From: Sedimentisphaerales bacterium
GTDB taxonomy: Bacteria; Planctomycetota; Phycisphaerae; Sedimentisphaerales; Anaerohalosphaeraceae
DNA length: 63,728 nucleotides
Assembly: GCA_028282905.1 (NCBI GenBank)
Contig: JANQGW010000008.1
Location: 1 to 63,728 of the forward strand
Direction: 5' to 3'
Part shown: positions 41,888 to 50,254 of the stretch, one piece after another
Position numbering within the stretch: position 1 is the stretch's first letter
Layout of the letters: every line of letters begins with the position of its first letter
Made by a program: the position numbers and the translations under genes
The notes under the pieces: generated by a model
The model's database searches: none
What the model was told of the DNA's origin: nothing
What the model saw: the letters and a program-made list of their open reading frames with translations, nothing else

Positions 41888-42655
41888 TTATACCGGACGC
41901 ACGGGGACGTTGTGCTGTTGCAGAAATTCTTTGGTTTCCCTGATCGTATAGGTTCCGTAGTGGAAGATCGAGGCGGCCAGGACAGCGTCGGCCTTGCCGG
42001 CGTCGAGGACTTCTGTGAGCGATTCAAGGGTACCGGCCCCGCCGGAGGCGATGACGGGAATATTGACCGCTTCGGCGACCGCGCGGGTCAGCTCGATATC
42101 ATAGCCGGCCTGGGTGCCGTCGGCGTCCATGCTGGTCAGGAGAATTTCGCCAGCGCCGAGCTGCTCGGCCTGCTGTGCCCATTCGATCGCGTCGATGTCG
42201 GTCGGTTCTGAGCCGGCCTTGACGGTGACGTGCCATTTGCCGGTAGTATTGGGTGTGCGGCGGGCATCGATGGCCAGCACGACGCACTGGGAGCCGAACC
42301 GCTCGGCGGATTCACGCAGGATATCGGGATTTTTAACCGCGGCGGTGTTGATCGAGCATTTGTCCGCCCCACTGCGCAAGAGGATGCCGATTTCGTCGGC
42401 TTTGGTGATGCCGCCGCCGACAGTGAAGGGGATAAAGACATTGGCGGCAACTTTTTCCACCAGATCGACAATCGTTTTATTGGAACGCAGGGTCGCGGTG
42501 ATATCGAGGAAGACCAGTTCGTCGGCGCCTTCGTCGCTGTATTTTTTGCCCAGTTCGACCGGATCGCCAGCGTCGCGGAGGTTCAGGAAGTTGACACCCT
42601 TAACGACGCGATTGTCTTTGACGTCCAGGCAGGGAATGATTCGTTTGGTCAGCAT
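41888..42655 (-). CDS. hisF: Imidazole glycerol phosphate synthase, cyclase subunit
   Basis: A 255-residue TIM barrel that uses ammonia from HisH to convert PRFAR to imidazole glycerol phosphate and AICAR, linking histidine and purine synthesis. Motifs: [19 protein letters not shown] with the catalytic Asp, [25 protein letters not shown] with the second catalytic Asp, [14 protein letters not shown] and PVIASGGAG. Its ATG overlaps the end of hisH by 7 bp, so the two subunits are translated together. Other his genes are not in the window. Confidence 0.97.
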   Translation of the reverse strand: MLTKRIIPCLDVKDNRVVKGVNFLNLRDAGDPVELGKKYSDEGADELVFLDITATLRSNKTIVDLVEKVAANVFIPFTVGGGITKADEIGILLRSGADKCSINTAAVKNPDILRESAERFGSQCVVLAIDARRTPNTTGKWHVTVKAGSEPTDIDAIEWAQQAEQLGAGEILLTSMDADGTQAGYDIELTRAVAEAVNIPVIASGGAGTLESLTEVLDAGKADAVLAASIFHYGTYTIRETKEFLQQHNVPVRPV

Positions 42656-43269
42656 GTCAATTCCTCCCGGCAGATGGAGACAAAGTTTTTGAGGACTTGC
42701 AGGCCGTCGTTGGAGCTTTTCTCCGGATGGAACTGCGTGCCGTAGATATTGCCCTTTTCGACAGCGCCGGTGAGTGTGATGCCGTACTCAGTGGTGGCGA
42801 CTTTGGCGTCGGGATCGTTGACCTGTGCGTAGTAGGAGTTGGCGAAGGCGAAGTGTTTGCCGTCACCGAGGGTGTCGAACAGGCTCATGCTGTCGGCGAA
42901 TTTGACATAGTTCCAGCCCATGTGCGGGATGGTCAAGTCCATATCCGTCGGGATGGGGACGACTTTGCCGCCGATGAGGCCGAGGCACTGGTGGGTGCCC
43001 ATCTCATGGCTTTCGTCAAAGAGCAGTTGATAACCGACGCAGATGCCAAGCAGAGGTTTGCCGGAGAGGGTTTCCTGCTTTATAACCTCAGCAATCGGGG
43101 CGACTTTTTCCATGGCATAGCCGCTGGCACCGACGCCGGGAAGAATCAGGCCGTGGGCCTTTTGGATGATTTCCGGGTCGCAGCTGACGGTAATATCCGA
43201 GCCGATATAGCGAAAGGCGTTCGTGACGCTTCGCACGTTTCCAACACCATAATCAATGATAACGAGCAT
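42649..43269 (-). CDS. hisH: Imidazole glycerol phosphate synthase, glutaminase subunit
   Basis: A 206-residue class I glutamine amidotransferase that supplies ammonia to HisF. It begins [15 protein letters not shown], has the oxyanion/nucleophile segment [12 protein letters not shown] with the catalytic Cys, and the His-x-Glu pair in GTQFHPEKS. Length and motifs are normal. It overlaps hisF by 7 bp and is the first gene of the pair; the gap upstream to 43508 contains only hairpin repeats. Confidence 0.96.
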   Translation of the reverse strand: MLVIIDYGVGNVRSVTNAFRYIGSDITVSCDPEIIQKAHGLILPGVGASGYAMEKVAPIAEVIKQETLSGKPLLGICVGYQLLFDESHEMGTHQCLGLIGGKVVPIPTDMDLTIPHMGWNYVKFADSMSLFDTLGDGKHFAFANSYYAQVNDPDAKVATTEYGITLTGAVEKGNIYGTQFHPEKSSNDGLQVLKNFVSICREELTC

Positions 43270-43303
43270 TTTTTCTCAATGAATAATGATTAATGTCGAT
43301 ATT

Positions 43304-43371
43304 GTCATCCCGACCTCCGAGCCGGGACCTCACTTATAAATGTCTGGATGCCGGGTCAAGCCCGGCATGAC
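43304..43371 (+). repeat. Two hairpin repeats (GTCATCCCG / GGATGCCGG type)
   Basis: GTCATCCCGACCTCCGAGCC-type stem at 43304-43328 and GGATGCCGGGTC-AA-GCCCGGCATGAC at 43346-43371, both ending or beginning with the (G)TCAT/ATGAC of the dispersed family. Confidence 0.6.
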
Positions 43372-43508
43372 AAATATGTGGGGATTATAGTGGATTGGGG
43401 CGGATTTCTCAATGCTGAACCTATAAAATGCCCAAAGATTACAGAAATGTAGACTCTGAAACTCTTATTAGATAGAAGAATGAAGCCAACAACTCTTTAC
43501 GCACATAG

Positions 43509-44330
43509 CTAAATATCAAAGAAATATAATTTGTATTGCTCTTTTAAACGAAAACCGCATTTTTCCGCCAGGCACTTTGAAGCTATGTTCGTATCCATAC
43601 ATTCCCAGGACACAACCTGATTATTTTCACTTAGTGTATTCAGATACTGATTCACGAGTGCGTTGGCATACCCTTTCCTTTGGTGATGCGGCAGCGTTTC
43701 AATATCCGGACTATGCCTGTCCTTATAAACAAAGCCGGAAATACAAATGCCGGCGATTTCGTTTGAGTCAACTAAACAAAAGCCTACTCCCCTGTCTAAA
43801 AATAGTTCAACAGAATTCCAGAATAATTCAATCTTAGAACTCAAGTAATCAATATTGCCCATCCCGCTTGAAAGCAAGTCTTTGTCAATCTCACAAATGC
43901 TGACTGTCTCTGGAACGACATTGCTGACATGGCCTCTTTTAGATGGCTTAAAAGAATAAATATTCTGCATACCAAAGTCTAATTCTCTATTGCCGAAAAG
44001 GACTGGGAATACACTGGTCCACGCTTCATGTGAGCAACTGAATTCAAATGCGTGATATCCTTTTTCCTTCAATTCGGGAATGATTGTTTTATCCAAAGCA
44101 GGTCTAAACAAATCTTGAAAACGAGAGCTTTTCTCGTTGCCAACAAGATAAAAACCTTCCATGCTACTGGAATAAATAAGGGCAGTCTGTATATTGTGAA
44201 TATCGTCAACAAAAATTCTGCATGGATGATGCCCTACCAACAAAGCATTGATCTCCATACTCAGATAATCTTCATCGATCAATGATGATAGCTTCTTTTT
44301 ATCCTCAGCATTTATTACTTCATACAGCAT
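43509..44330 (-). CDS. GNAT-family acetyltransferase
   Basis: A 273-residue protein of the two-part GNAT type (GNAT_acetyltr_2-like): an N-terminal half without clear motifs and a C-terminal GNAT core with SGFVYKDRHSPDIETLP, then HHQRKGYANALVNQYL, the acetyl-CoA-binding loop, and WECMDTNIASKCLAEKCGF. The enzyme transfers an acetyl group to an unknown acceptor. The gene is clearly richer in A/T than its neighbours, and flanked by repeats on the right of hisH, which suggests acquisition from outside. No cotranscribed gene. Confidence 0.82.
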   Translation of the reverse strand: MLYEVINAEDKKKLSSLIDEDYLSMEINALLVGHHPCRIFVDDIHNIQTALIYSSSMEGFYLVGNEKSSRFQDLFRPALDKTIIPELKEKGYHAFEFSCSHEAWTSVFPVLFGNRELDFGMQNIYSFKPSKRGHVSNVVPETVSICEIDKDLLSSGMGNIDYLSSKIELFWNSVELFLDRGVGFCLVDSNEIAGICISGFVYKDRHSPDIETLPHHQRKGYANALVNQYLNTLSENNQVVSWECMDTNIASKCLAEKCGFRLKEQYKLYFFDI

Positions 44331-44450
44331 GACTCAACTCCTAACTCGTAAGCATCTATTTTAGGAAAAACCTTCATAAAAATCGAGTTCGAAGCGCTGA
44401 TAAATCAAAATACACTATGCCTTAATTGTGAATCCATCAAAAGATGACGG

Positions 44451-45161
44451 CTACAGGCCGAGCAGTTGGATGGCGAGGCCGGAGAGGCAGATGACGGCGC
44501 CGGCGGTGGCGTGGGTGTAGCGCTCGAGGCGGCCAAGTTTGGCAAAGGAGACGCCCCAGGCGGTCATCATGACAATGGCCATCATGGTTGCGATGGTTAC
44601 GAGAGAGAATACGGCGGCGACCAGGGCCATTCCGAAGAAGCTGGATTCGGCGGCCGGGTACATCAGAATCGGAATCAACGGCTCGCAAGGGCCGAAAACA
44701 AAGATGGTAAACAGAATCCACGGGGTGATATTGGGACTTTTTTCATCGTGGACATGTGCGTGGTCGTGTGTGTGGGTATGTTCGTGTTCATGGGCTCCTT
44801 TGCCGCCGTGTGAATGGATATGGGTGTGGGGTTTGTTGCGGATCGCACGGTGGATACCCCAGAGAAAATAGGCAAATCCGAAGCCGATCAGCAGCCAGGC
44901 GGCAATCGAGCCGCGGAAGGCCTCAAAGGCATTCAGTTTCATGACCTGGATGCCGACGAAATAGCCTATCAGGCCGAGAATGACTGAGCTGAGGACGTGA
45001 CCAAGGCCGCAGAGGAAGGTGATCTGGGCGGTTCGGGTCAGTGACCACTTGCGGGCGCGGCCCATCATGATAAACGGCAGGTAGTGATCCGGGCCGAGTG
45101 CGGTGTGAATCAGTCCAATTGAGGCGGCGGTGCCGCAGAGTACCAGAATGTTTGAGTCCAT
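44451..45161 (-). CDS. NicO/UreH-type nickel (cobalt) permease
   Basis: A 236-residue membrane protein with about six helices, starting near LIHTALGPDHYLPFIMMGRA, where the HxxxGxDH-type pattern is the metal-entry motif of the NicO/RcnA/UreH group. A cytoplasmic or periplasmic His-rich loop near residues 112-140 (HTHIHSHGG, EHEHTHTHDHAHVHD) should bind nickel or cobalt. FGPCEPLIPILMYPA is the second conserved patch. Upstream, at 45202-45231, lies a 30-bp motif shared with the porin gene; nikR is 5 kb away. Uptake of nickel is more likely than export in this setting, but either is possible. Confidence 0.82.
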   Translation of the reverse strand: MDSNILVLCGTAASIGLIHTALGPDHYLPFIMMGRARKWSLTRTAQITFLCGLGHVLSSVILGLIGYFVGIQVMKLNAFEAFRGSIAAWLLIGFGFAYFLWGIHRAIRNKPHTHIHSHGGKGAHEHEHTHTHDHAHVHDEKSPNITPWILFTIFVFGPCEPLIPILMYPAAESSFFGMALVAAVFSLVTIATMMAIVMMTAWGVSFAKLGRLERYTHATAGAVICLSGLAIQLLGL

Positions 45162-45201
45162 TGTCAGGCCTTTTTCAGTTCGAAGTTATCAGCTACCACT
45201 A

Positions 45202-45231
45202 TTGCGCATAATATTTACCAAAACGTGCTAC
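45202..45231 (-). promoter_or_regulatory. Predicted NikR operator of the permease gene
   Basis: On the minus strand GTAGCACG, 8 variable bases, then AATATTATGCGCAA. The last part contains a -10 like TATTAT. Exactly the same two blocks with the same spacing occur before the porin gene (46789-46818). The span of about 29 bp with imperfect half-sites fits the geometry of NikR operators, although the half-sites differ from the E. coli GTATGA. Confidence 0.55.
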
Positions 45232-45378
45232 TGTGATTATAATACCCCCTGCTTGTGTGCTTGTCAAGAGTAATTAATGATTACTGAACTAACAGTGCGA
45301 CGAGGACACGAAGTTTTTTTTAGAACCACGGATGGACACGGATTAACACTGATTAGCTCAGATTGGAGCACTGGGAGG

Positions 45379-45493
45379 GAAATCGGCGCGGGCTTTTGCC
45401 CGCGGGGCTGATCTCCACCGCCCGGTTTGCTCGAAACTTTGTTTCTGTGCTACCGGGCGATTGCGATCAGTTCGGCTGCGCCGAAGCGATTTC
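45379..45493 (+). repeat. Cloverleaf repeat, complete copy
   Basis: Closing stem GAAATCG with CGATTTC (ends 45379 and 45493), hairpins CGCGGGC-TTTT-GCCCGCG and TTCGGCTGCGCCGAA, middle segment GCTCGAAAC...GTTTCTGTGC; leader GGAGCACTGGGAGG. Confidence 0.75.
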
Positions 45494-45580
45494 TGCGGAG
45501 TCCCGATTTTCCTTTCTTGCCGGAAGTCGAAAATTTTCACCTTACCGCTCAAAAGCAATTATTAGAGCTATCCTTTTAGC

Positions 45581-46777
45581 TTAGAAGTCTATCTGGAGGC
45601 GGAGGCCGGCTGTGATGGCGTCGGAGGTGGTGGTTCCGCCGGGATTGATTAGGTACTGGATGTCCGGGGTCAGGTGGATCGTGTCCGAGACTTCGATGCT
45701 GTAGTAGGCTTCGATGACGCCTTCGTGGTCCTGTGTGTAGGTGGTTGAGGCGCCGTCACTGAAGTGGGCGTTGGCGTAGCCGAGGCCAAGGACATCATTG
45801 TCGCGGCCGTCGATGAGGCCCTGGTACTGGGCGCCGACACTGTAAAAATGCTCCAGGTCGTTGCGTTTGTCTTCGGCGTAGCCGTAGCGGACAAACACGC
45901 CGAGGCCCTGAGTGTCTTCGGGGTCGTTATTTTCTTTGGTGAGCATCTGGTCGGCACTGATGTAAAAGCCGGTGTCATCGCGGTATGATCTGGACGCATC
46001 GGAATTTGCCTTGGGCTGCGGGTCGTTCCAGAGGCCGGCTCTGTAAGTTCCGAGCAGGTCGCCGTTGGGGGATTCAATCGCGGTGGTGACGCCGGTTTCG
46101 ACGATGTAGAAGAAGTAATCTTCGTCGTGGAAGGTGGTGCGGAAGCCGGTTTCGCGGCCGTCAGCCTGTGCATCGGCGATGCCGCCCATAAGGTACCAGT
46201 TGTCGGAGAGGTTGTAAGTCAGAATCAGGCCCAGACTGTAATCGGGGAAGGGAACGGCGGCGTTGTTGACCAGTGCGCCGTTGAGGAACTGGGTTGCTTC
46301 GTCGTTGGCGTAGGCACTCGCGTCGAAGAAGCCGGAGAAGTCAATCTTACCGGCGGTCAGGGTCAGCGTGTCGGACAGGGGTAATTCGTAGAACAACTCG
46401 ACGATGTCCAGCGAACGGTTGCCGATAGCGTCGGCGTTGACGCCGAAGGTGCTGCCGACACCGATACCGTCGATGCCTTCGGAATCTGTCCAGCCGCCTT
46501 CGCCGTGGATGTAGAGCGTACCCTCGATGCCCAGCAGGCGATGGAGGTCGGCGGTGAGTTCAAGGTCGTAGCTGCCGGCGAATTCACCCTTGCGGTCGTT
46601 GGTGCTCAGACCGCCTTTGACGTTGCGCTGGTAAATATTAGTGACACCAAAGCCCATCTCAATGCCGCTGTCGCTCAGTTCGTCTCGCCATGTGCCCTGT
46701 TCGGCTTGGACATTGATTGACGTTAGTACCAAAATAATTGTCAAAAAACCGTTTTTCCAGCCTAAATTACGCATCAT
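45581..46777 (-). CDS. OprB-like outer-membrane porin, probably nickel-linked
   Basis: A 398-residue protein with a signal peptide (ending VQAEQ), then a beta-rich body of many amphipathic strands (SYDLELTADL, ETGFRTTFHD, FYISADQML) and the C-terminal aromatic residue typical of outer-membrane barrels (LRLQIDF). Motifs such as GKIDFSGFFDASAYANDE, NGALVNNAAVPFPDYSLG and AGLWND match carbohydrate-selective OprB family porins. It shares a 30-bp promoter motif with the nickel permease gene, so it may bring nickel or a nickel complex through the outer membrane. That role is inferred from the motif and the neighbourhood. Confidence 0.85.
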   Translation of the reverse strand: MMRNLGWKNGFLTIILVLTSINVQAEQGTWRDELSDSGIEMGFGVTNIYQRNVKGGLSTNDRKGEFAGSYDLELTADLHRLLGIEGTLYIHGEGGWTDSEGIDGIGVGSTFGVNADAIGNRSLDIVELFYELPLSDTLTLTAGKIDFSGFFDASAYANDEATQFLNGALVNNAAVPFPDYSLGLILTYNLSDNWYLMGGIADAQADGRETGFRTTFHDEDYFFYIVETGVTTAIESPNGDLLGTYRAGLWNDPQPKANSDASRSYRDDTGFYISADQMLTKENNDPEDTQGLGVFVRYGYAEDKRNDLEHFYSVGAQYQGLIDGRDNDVLGLGYANAHFSDGASTTYTQDHEGVIEAYYSIEVSDTIHLTPDIQYLINPGGTTTSDAITAGLRLQIDF

Positions 46778-46788
46778 TGCCTCTCTTC

Positions 46789-46818
46789 TTGCGCATAATA
46801 TTTTAATTTTCGTGCTAC
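46789..46818 (-). promoter_or_regulatory. Predicted NikR operator of the porin gene
   Basis: GTAGCACG, 8 bases (different from those before the permease gene), AATATTATGCGCAA on the minus strand, ending 11 bp before the porin ATG. The two sites share 22 of 22 non-spacer bases. Confidence 0.55.
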
Positions 46819-46903
46819 TATAGACTTTTTGACGTCTTCCGTCAAATTTAATCTTATTGAGATTTTATTTTGATTATTCGCTATGGTGTTTCAGAAAAAT
46901 ATT

Positions 46904-46954
46904 GAATCCCGCCCCGGATCAAGTCCGGGGTGACATTACTTCGCTCGGAATGAC
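46904..46954 (+). repeat. Hairpin repeat that forms the 3' end of a coding region
   Basis: GAATCCCGCCCCGGATCAAG...CCGGGGTGAC followed by TTCGCTCGGAATGACATG. It overlaps the last codons of the FeoB-associated gene on the other strand. Confidence 0.7.
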
Positions 46955-47125
46955 ATGTGCCGAGTCTTTGGGAGAGTCGCTGTTATCAAAATTCATTTCC
47001 ATTGGGCATTCGCTGCATTTTTGGTCACAGGCGCAGCCGGATTTTCCATCGGCCTGTTTGGTGAACATACGAACGAGGCCGGCTACCGCGAGGGCTACTA
47101 TGATAATAACAATGACAATTTCCAT
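46919..47125 (-). CDS. FeoB-associated Cys-rich membrane protein
   Basis: From the ATG at 47125 (AGGAGA site), a 68-residue protein: one N-terminal membrane helix (MEIVIVIIIVALAVAGLV), a KQADGKSGC linker and a Cys motif CACDQKCSEC. This is the layout of the small Cys-rich proteins encoded next to feoB in many anaerobes, thought to help ferrous transport. It starts 11 bp after feoB ends, so both are in one operon. The last 12 or so residues (HVIPSEVMSPRT) come from an intergenic hairpin repeat that has grown into or captured the 3' end. Confidence 0.75.
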   Translation of the reverse strand: MEIVIVIIIVALAVAGLVRMFTKQADGKSGCACDQKCSECPMEMNFDNSDSPKDSAHVIPSEVMSPRT

Positions 47126-47136
47126 CGTGGATTCTC

Positions 47137-49206
47137 CTATGTGATAAACAGGCGGCCAATTTGGTAAACAACCACTGTAATGATATAGGCAACCATTGTC
47201 AGGCCGCCAAACTGGAACAAAGCCCATTTCCAGGAATTCGTCTCACGCCTGCAAACCGCCAGTGTGGCGACACACGGAGCGCTGATGAGGCAGAACAGCA
47301 TGATGCAGAAGCCCTGAAGAGGTGTGTAGTTTTCGGCCAGCTTTTGACGCAGAGTTGTTGATTCTTCATCGGTTTCGCCCATAGAATAAACAATTCCCAG
47401 CTGTGAAACAAAGACCTCTTTGGCAGCCAAGGCGCCTACCAGCGCAGTCCCGATTCGATAATCAAAGCCCATCAGCTTGATGGCCGGTTCCATTCCGGCA
47501 CCAATGCGTCCGGCCACGGAATGCCGCAATTCTGTCTGCTGCGCCTCGTACTCTGAAAGTCCGACTAATTCCGTCTCCGAGACTTTGGGGTAGCTGGTCA
47601 AGGCCCACAGGACAATGGAAATGAAAAGAATGACCGTTCCGGCTTTTTTCAAGTAGAGCCAACTTCGCTCCCACATGTGAATCATCAGGCCGCGTAGTGT
47701 GGGCATCCGGTATGGCGGCAGTTCCATCAGAAACAGACCGGTGTCGCCCTTGAGCAGTGTTTTGCGCAGGATAAAGGCCAGAATAATCGCCAGCAGAATC
47801 CCGATAACATAAATCAGCCACATCATCAGGCCGTGCAAATGGGATGCAAAGAACGCGGGAATAATCAAGGCGTAGATCGGCAGCCGTGCACCACAACTCA
47901 TCAGCGGCAACACCATAATCGTCGCGAACCGGCTTTTTCGGTCTTCCAGAATCCTCGTGCCCATGATCGCCGGAATGGAACAGCCGAAGCCGATCACCAT
48001 CGGGATGAAGCTGCGGCCGTCGAGGCCGATTTTTTTCATAACGCGGTCCATGAGGAATGCCGCACGGGCCATGTAGCCGGAATCTTCGAGGATTGCAATC
48101 GCCAGAAACAGCAGGATAATATTGGGCAAAAAAACTACGACACCGCCAACACCGCCAATGATGCCGTCCACCAGCAGCGAATGCAGGGCGCTGTCGGTGC
48201 CTTCCGGCCAGAAACCAGAAATGAAACCGCCCAGCCACTCAAAACCGGCCTCGATATAGCCCATGAACGGGTCGCCTGCCCAGAATGTCAGCTTGAAGAC
48301 CAGGTACATCAGACCAAAGAAAATCGGCAGGCCAAGGACGCGGTTGAGCAGCAGTTTATCGACCCAGTCGCTCATATTGTGGCGGGTTTCGACAGTTCGG
48401 ATGACGGCCTGTTCATAGACACCGGAGATGTAACCGTAGCGTTTTTCGGCGACGAGGATTTCGGGGGTGTCGCCGTAGAGTTTTTCCAGGTGCTCGATGG
48501 AGGCGACAGCGGCTTCGAGGACTTCGGGGCTGTGGCCCTTGTCGAGAATTTCTTTGTCCTGTTCGAGGAGTTTGAGGCTGAGCCAGCGGGCACCGTATTT
48601 TTTGGCGAGGGTGTGTTCCTGGCAGACCAGCGGCATGACTTTTTCCAGTTCTTTTTCAATGTCGTCGCCGTAGTGAATCGCGGCATCTTTCGGTGCAGCA
48701 TCGCCCTTTTCAACCTGTTCGATAATCGTATCGAGCAGATTGTTGATGCCGACACCTTTGGAGCCGACAGTGCTGATAACGCGGGCATTAAAGAAACGCC
48801 CGATTTTTTCCTGATCGAATTTGAAGCCCTGCTTTTCGGCCAGGTCCACCATGTTCAGTGCCAGAATGAGCGGCACTTTCAATTCGACCAATTGGGTGGC
48901 CAGATAGAGATTACGCTCGAAATTGCTCGCATCGACAATATCGACAACGACATCGGGATGTTCGTCGATGATAAAATCGCGTGCGACGACTTCTTCGATG
49001 GAGTGGGCGGTTAAGCTGTAGGTGCCCGGCAAATCCACAAACCGGATGTCATAGCCTTTATAGGTGCGGGTGCCCTCTTTGCGTTCGACGGTAACGCCGG
49101 GATAATTGCCCACGTGCTGTCGGGCGCCGGTCAGGGCGTTAAAGATGGTCGTCTTTCCGCTGTTGGGGTTGCCGGCTAATGCGACGGTCAAGGTTTTACG
49201 CGACAT
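47137..49206 (-). CDS. feoB: Ferrous iron transporter FeoB
   Basis: A 689-residue inner-membrane Fe(II) permease. The N-terminal G domain has GNPNSGKTT (P-loop), NYPGVTVERKEG, DLPGTYSL and ALNMVDLA; a helical GDI-like part follows to about residue 270. The membrane part has about eight to ten helices with two Gate domains (FLPNIILLFLAIAILEDSGYMARAAF and SAPCVATLAV) and the CGARLPIY motif. It lies between the DtxR-FeoA gene and the Cys-rich accessory gene, all on the minus strand. Confidence 0.97.
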   Translation of the reverse strand: MSRKTLTVALAGNPNSGKTTIFNALTGARQHVGNYPGVTVERKEGTRTYKGYDIRFVDLPGTYSLTAHSIEEVVARDFIIDEHPDVVVDIVDASNFERNLYLATQLVELKVPLILALNMVDLAEKQGFKFDQEKIGRFFNARVISTVGSKGVGINNLLDTIIEQVEKGDAAPKDAAIHYGDDIEKELEKVMPLVCQEHTLAKKYGARWLSLKLLEQDKEILDKGHSPEVLEAAVASIEHLEKLYGDTPEILVAEKRYGYISGVYEQAVIRTVETRHNMSDWVDKLLLNRVLGLPIFFGLMYLVFKLTFWAGDPFMGYIEAGFEWLGGFISGFWPEGTDSALHSLLVDGIIGGVGGVVVFLPNIILLFLAIAILEDSGYMARAAFLMDRVMKKIGLDGRSFIPMVIGFGCSIPAIMGTRILEDRKSRFATIMVLPLMSCGARLPIYALIIPAFFASHLHGLMMWLIYVIGILLAIILAFILRKTLLKGDTGLFLMELPPYRMPTLRGLMIHMWERSWLYLKKAGTVILFISIVLWALTSYPKVSETELVGLSEYEAQQTELRHSVAGRIGAGMEPAIKLMGFDYRIGTALVGALAAKEVFVSQLGIVYSMGETDEESTTLRQKLAENYTPLQGFCIMLFCLISAPCVATLAVCRRETNSWKWALFQFGGLTMVAYIITVVVYQIGRLFIT

Positions 49207-49256
49207 TGATGTCTCCAGAGAAAAAGTTAATTGCAGCTAACTTTCATTTTAAAAAA

Positions 49257-50012
49257 TTATGACGGCTGCACTTCAATGCAGGCGGCTTCGTCTTTTCGGA
49301 TCGACAGGTGGTAACCTTTAACTTTGACTTCAATCGGATCGCCCAGCGGAGCAACACGTTCGACTTCGATAATCGAGCCGCGGCTGACGCCCATTTCGAC
49401 GAGTCGTTTGGTGGCGGAGGCTTTGCGATTGATCTTTTTGACGACGCATTTTTCGCCGACGGGGACATCGGCCAGGCACATTTCAGCTTGCTGAATCATT
49501 TCCTGATTTCCCTTTAAACTGCTTGATTTGTTGTCGATACAGGCCTGGCAGTCGTTGAAGGCCTTGGCGGTATCCTGATAGCAATGTTGACGATAATGCT
49601 GCAGCCAGTCGTCGCCGCAGCGTGGGCAGGCCTGGACGAATTCGGCAAAGGTGACCAGTCGGTCGATCAGTTCGTCCGGAATGACGTGTTCGGCCTTGCA
49701 GGCGCCGTCTTCGGCGATGTCCGGTGAGGCGCCGAGAATGTCGACGAAAAAGTCTTTAAGTACCTCGTGCTTGCGGATGATCTGTCGGGCGGCGGCCGTT
49801 CCCTGATCGGTCAGGGTAATCACTTCGTAGGGAGCGTAGTTGATGTAGTTTCTCTCGGCCAGTGCCTGCAGGGCACCGGTGACAGAACCGGCTTTTACGG
49901 ACAATTTTGCCGCGATGTCCTTTGCGCGGACACCGCCTTTTTCGGAGACGATTTCAAAAATCGCTTCCAGATAATCTTCCAGACTGGCGCTTAATTTTTC
50001 TGTCTGACCCAT
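49257..50012 (-). CDS. DtxR-family metalloregulator fused to FeoA-like domain
   Basis: A 251-residue protein. Residues 1-70 form a winged helix (LSASLEDYLEAIFEI, RAKDIAAKLSVKAGSVTGALQAL), residues 70-140 the DtxR metal-binding/dimer region (RKHEVLKDFFVDILG, ACKAEHVIPDELIDRL), then a Cys-bearing linker (CPRCGDDWLQHYRQHC, CQACIDN) and, from about residue 172, a complete FeoA/SH3-like domain (LADVPVGEKCVVKKI, RLVEMGVSRGSIIEVER). A Fe(II)- or Mn(II)-dependent repressor with a fused FeoA would both control and assist FeoB. A DtxR-type box lies in its promoter. feoB follows after 50 bp. Confidence 0.88.
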   Translation of the reverse strand: MGQTEKLSASLEDYLEAIFEIVSEKGGVRAKDIAAKLSVKAGSVTGALQALAERNYINYAPYEVITLTDQGTAAARQIIRKHEVLKDFFVDILGASPDIAEDGACKAEHVIPDELIDRLVTFAEFVQACPRCGDDWLQHYRQHCYQDTAKAFNDCQACIDNKSSSLKGNQEMIQQAEMCLADVPVGEKCVVKKINRKASATKRLVEMGVSRGSIIEVERVAPLGDPIEVKVKGYHLSIRKDEAACIEVQPS

Positions 50013-50056
50013 TGTGACCTCACAACGTCAACACTTTTATTATTAGCAGGGATGTA

Positions 50057-50085
50057 AAATATAAGCCTTGCCTAACTTTTGTCAA
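50057..50085 (-). promoter_or_regulatory. dtxR-feoB promoter with DtxR/IdeR-type box
   Basis: On the minus strand TTGACA (50085-50080), a 16-bp spacer and TATATT (50063-50058). The spacer carries TTAGGCAAGGCTTATATTT (50075-50057), which matches the DtxR/IdeR consensus TTAGGTTAGGCTAACCTAA at about 12 of 19 positions. Autoregulation by the metalloregulator is likely. Confidence 0.6.
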
Positions 50086-50254
50086 GACCCGATTGTATTT
50101 TTTGTGATTTTTTTCGCAAAAGCCCTTTCTGAAGATCTGCTTCAAAACCAATAACCTTCTCTAAAAAAAGACTTTACATTCCATCCAAGATAATTCACAA
50201 TAAGCACAATGAAACCAAAAAGAATAGTCATTCAAGACTTGACGAGGATAGAAA

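Larger units (their letters stand above)
45162..45580 (+). other. Promoter region of the permease gene plus repeats
   Basis: Contains the NikR-like site (45202-45231), an A/T-rich stretch, a CACGAAG/CACGGATG-type repeat (45300-45360) and a complete cloverleaf repeat. The 80 bp before the porin stop show nothing clear. Confidence 0.6.

Noticed and set aside
47833-49014. 393-codon plus-strand frame opposite feoB
   Set aside because: Complementary shadow of feoB with atypical composition and no recognisable domain.
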